Part shown: positions 12,398 to 12,890 of the stretch, one piece after another | How positions within the stretch are numbered: the stretch's first letter is position 1 | How the letters are laid out: every line of letters begins with the position of its first letter | Assembly: GCA_035545555.1 (NCBI GenBank) | Contig: DASZYD010000029.1 | Location: forward strand, 1 to 12,890 | From: JANWHZ01 sp035545555 | GTDB taxonomy: Bacteria > Patescibacteriota > Saccharimonadia > Saccharimonadales > UBA4665 | Direction of reading: 5' to 3' | Length of the DNA: 12,890 bases | Notes under the pieces: model-generated | The model's input: the letters and a program-made list of their open reading frames with translations, nothing else | Told to the model about the DNA's origin: nothing | Database searches by the model: none | Program-made: the position numbers and the translations under genes

Positions 12398-12890
12398 ATG
12401 CAGGTATTGCCGCCGGCTCTGACCAATCTGATTGACGCTTTCGGCGCCCTGCCGGGTGTAGGGCCGCGTACCGCCGAGCGGTACGCGTACTATTTGGTAA
12501 AGCGTGACGGTGATGTCAGCCGCAAGCTGGCCGAAGCCCTGCTAACTCTCAAAAACGGCGTCGGCTACTGCCGTAAAACATTTGCCCTCGTACCGGCCGG
12601 ACAGGAGCTGTCTGATCTGTACACTGACCCGGCCCGCGATAAAACGACCGTGGCCGTGGTGGCCGAACCGTTTGACGTCGTGGCGCTCGAAGCCACCGGG
12701 CAGTACCGCGGCACGTACCACGTGCTGGGCGGGCTGGTATCGCCGATTGACGGCGTCGCGCCGGAACAATTGCGCATCAGGGAGCTGGTCCAGCGCATTG
12801 ACGATGACCATGTTGTAGAGATTATCCTTGCTACCAACGCTAGCGTGGAGGGGGAGTCGACTGCGCTGTATATCCGCCAGCAGATCGGCG
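12398..12890 (+). CDS. recR: Recombination protein RecR, 3' end outside window, zinc finger degenerate
   Basis: 164 codons are visible of a protein usually near 200 residues; the window ends inside the gene. RecR forms a ring clamp that works with RecO and RecF to load RecA at gaps. The start MQVLPPALTNLIDAFGALPGVGPRTAERYA contains the helix-hairpin-helix (about 16-30). The next segment normally carries a Cys4 zinc finger (C-x2-C-x8-C-x2-C). Here only C58 (VGYCRKTFAL) remains and the rest reads ALVPAGQELSDLYTDPARD, with no other Cys. The Toprim domain is intact: VAVVAEPFDVVALEATGQYRGTYHVLGG, SPIDGVAPEQL and EIILATNASVEGESTALYI. No clear ribosome site precedes the ATG, so it may be coupled to ybaB, 15 bases upstream. 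Confidence 0.95.
   Translation, partial: MQVLPPALTNLIDAFGALPGVGPRTAERYAYYLVKRDGDVSRKLAEALLTLKNGVGYCRKTFALVPAGQELSDLYTDPARDKTTVAVVAEPFDVVALEATGQYRGTYHVLGGLVSPIDGVAPEQLRIRELVQRIDDDHVVEIILATNASVEGESTALYIRQQIG

Noticed and set aside
1..12890. Mobile element, CRISPR array or phage-derived system
   Set aside because: No transposase, integrase, direct-repeat array, terminal inverted repeats or phage-like genes were seen; the content is core chromosomal.

Overview
The window looks like chromosomal DNA of a Patescibacteria/CPR bacterium, most probably a GC-rich member of Candidatus Saccharibacteria. This rests on the style of the proteins, not on a database search: a DnaX and a RecR that both lack their usual four-cysteine zinc modules, a thymidylate kinase fused to tandem ThyX-like domains, compact gene spacing, and start codons placed almost on top of -10 boxes. 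TAA, TAG and TGA all end clear genes, so the code appears standard. I see no tRNA or rRNA gene, insertion sequence, integrase or CRISPR array. No gene-free stretch exceeds about 300 bases.

Layout. Positions 1-727 (minus strand) hold a partial APH-fold phosphotransferase and a RibD-C/DHFR-like reductase, two bases apart. From 824 everything reads on the plus strand. A 757-residue TMK-ThyX-ThyX fusion (824-3097) is followed by a consensus promoter, a structured roughly 114-nt leader with an 18-codon open reading frame and an intrinsic terminator (3132-3280). An M20 metallopeptidase (3295-4440) follows directly. The ribosomal stalk operon comes next: promoter, L10 leader RNA, overlapping terminator, rplJ, rplL and a palindromic terminator (4437-5613). 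Then come a small envelope-type protein gene interrupted by an in-frame TAG (5723-6322), a conserved-looking protein of unknown function (6435-6944) and an endonuclease/exonuclease/phosphatase-family protein (6975-7802). The last third is a replication/repair block: dnaX, dnaB, a polytopic membrane protein of GT-C type, ybaB and the first four fifths of recR.

How the parts work together. The left end concerns thymidine nucleotides: ThyX makes dTMP, TMK phosphorylates it, and a pteridine/flavin-type reductase is divergently transcribed from the same promoter region. The stalk operon supplies L10 and L7/L12 under leader-RNA control. The dnaX to recR block supplies the clamp-loader subunit, replicative helicase and RecFOR-type repair proteins. 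The most unusual items are the attenuator-like leader before the peptidase, the triple fusion enzyme, the stop-interrupted envelope gene, the recurrent leaderless promoter architecture, and the parallel loss of zinc modules in DnaX and RecR.
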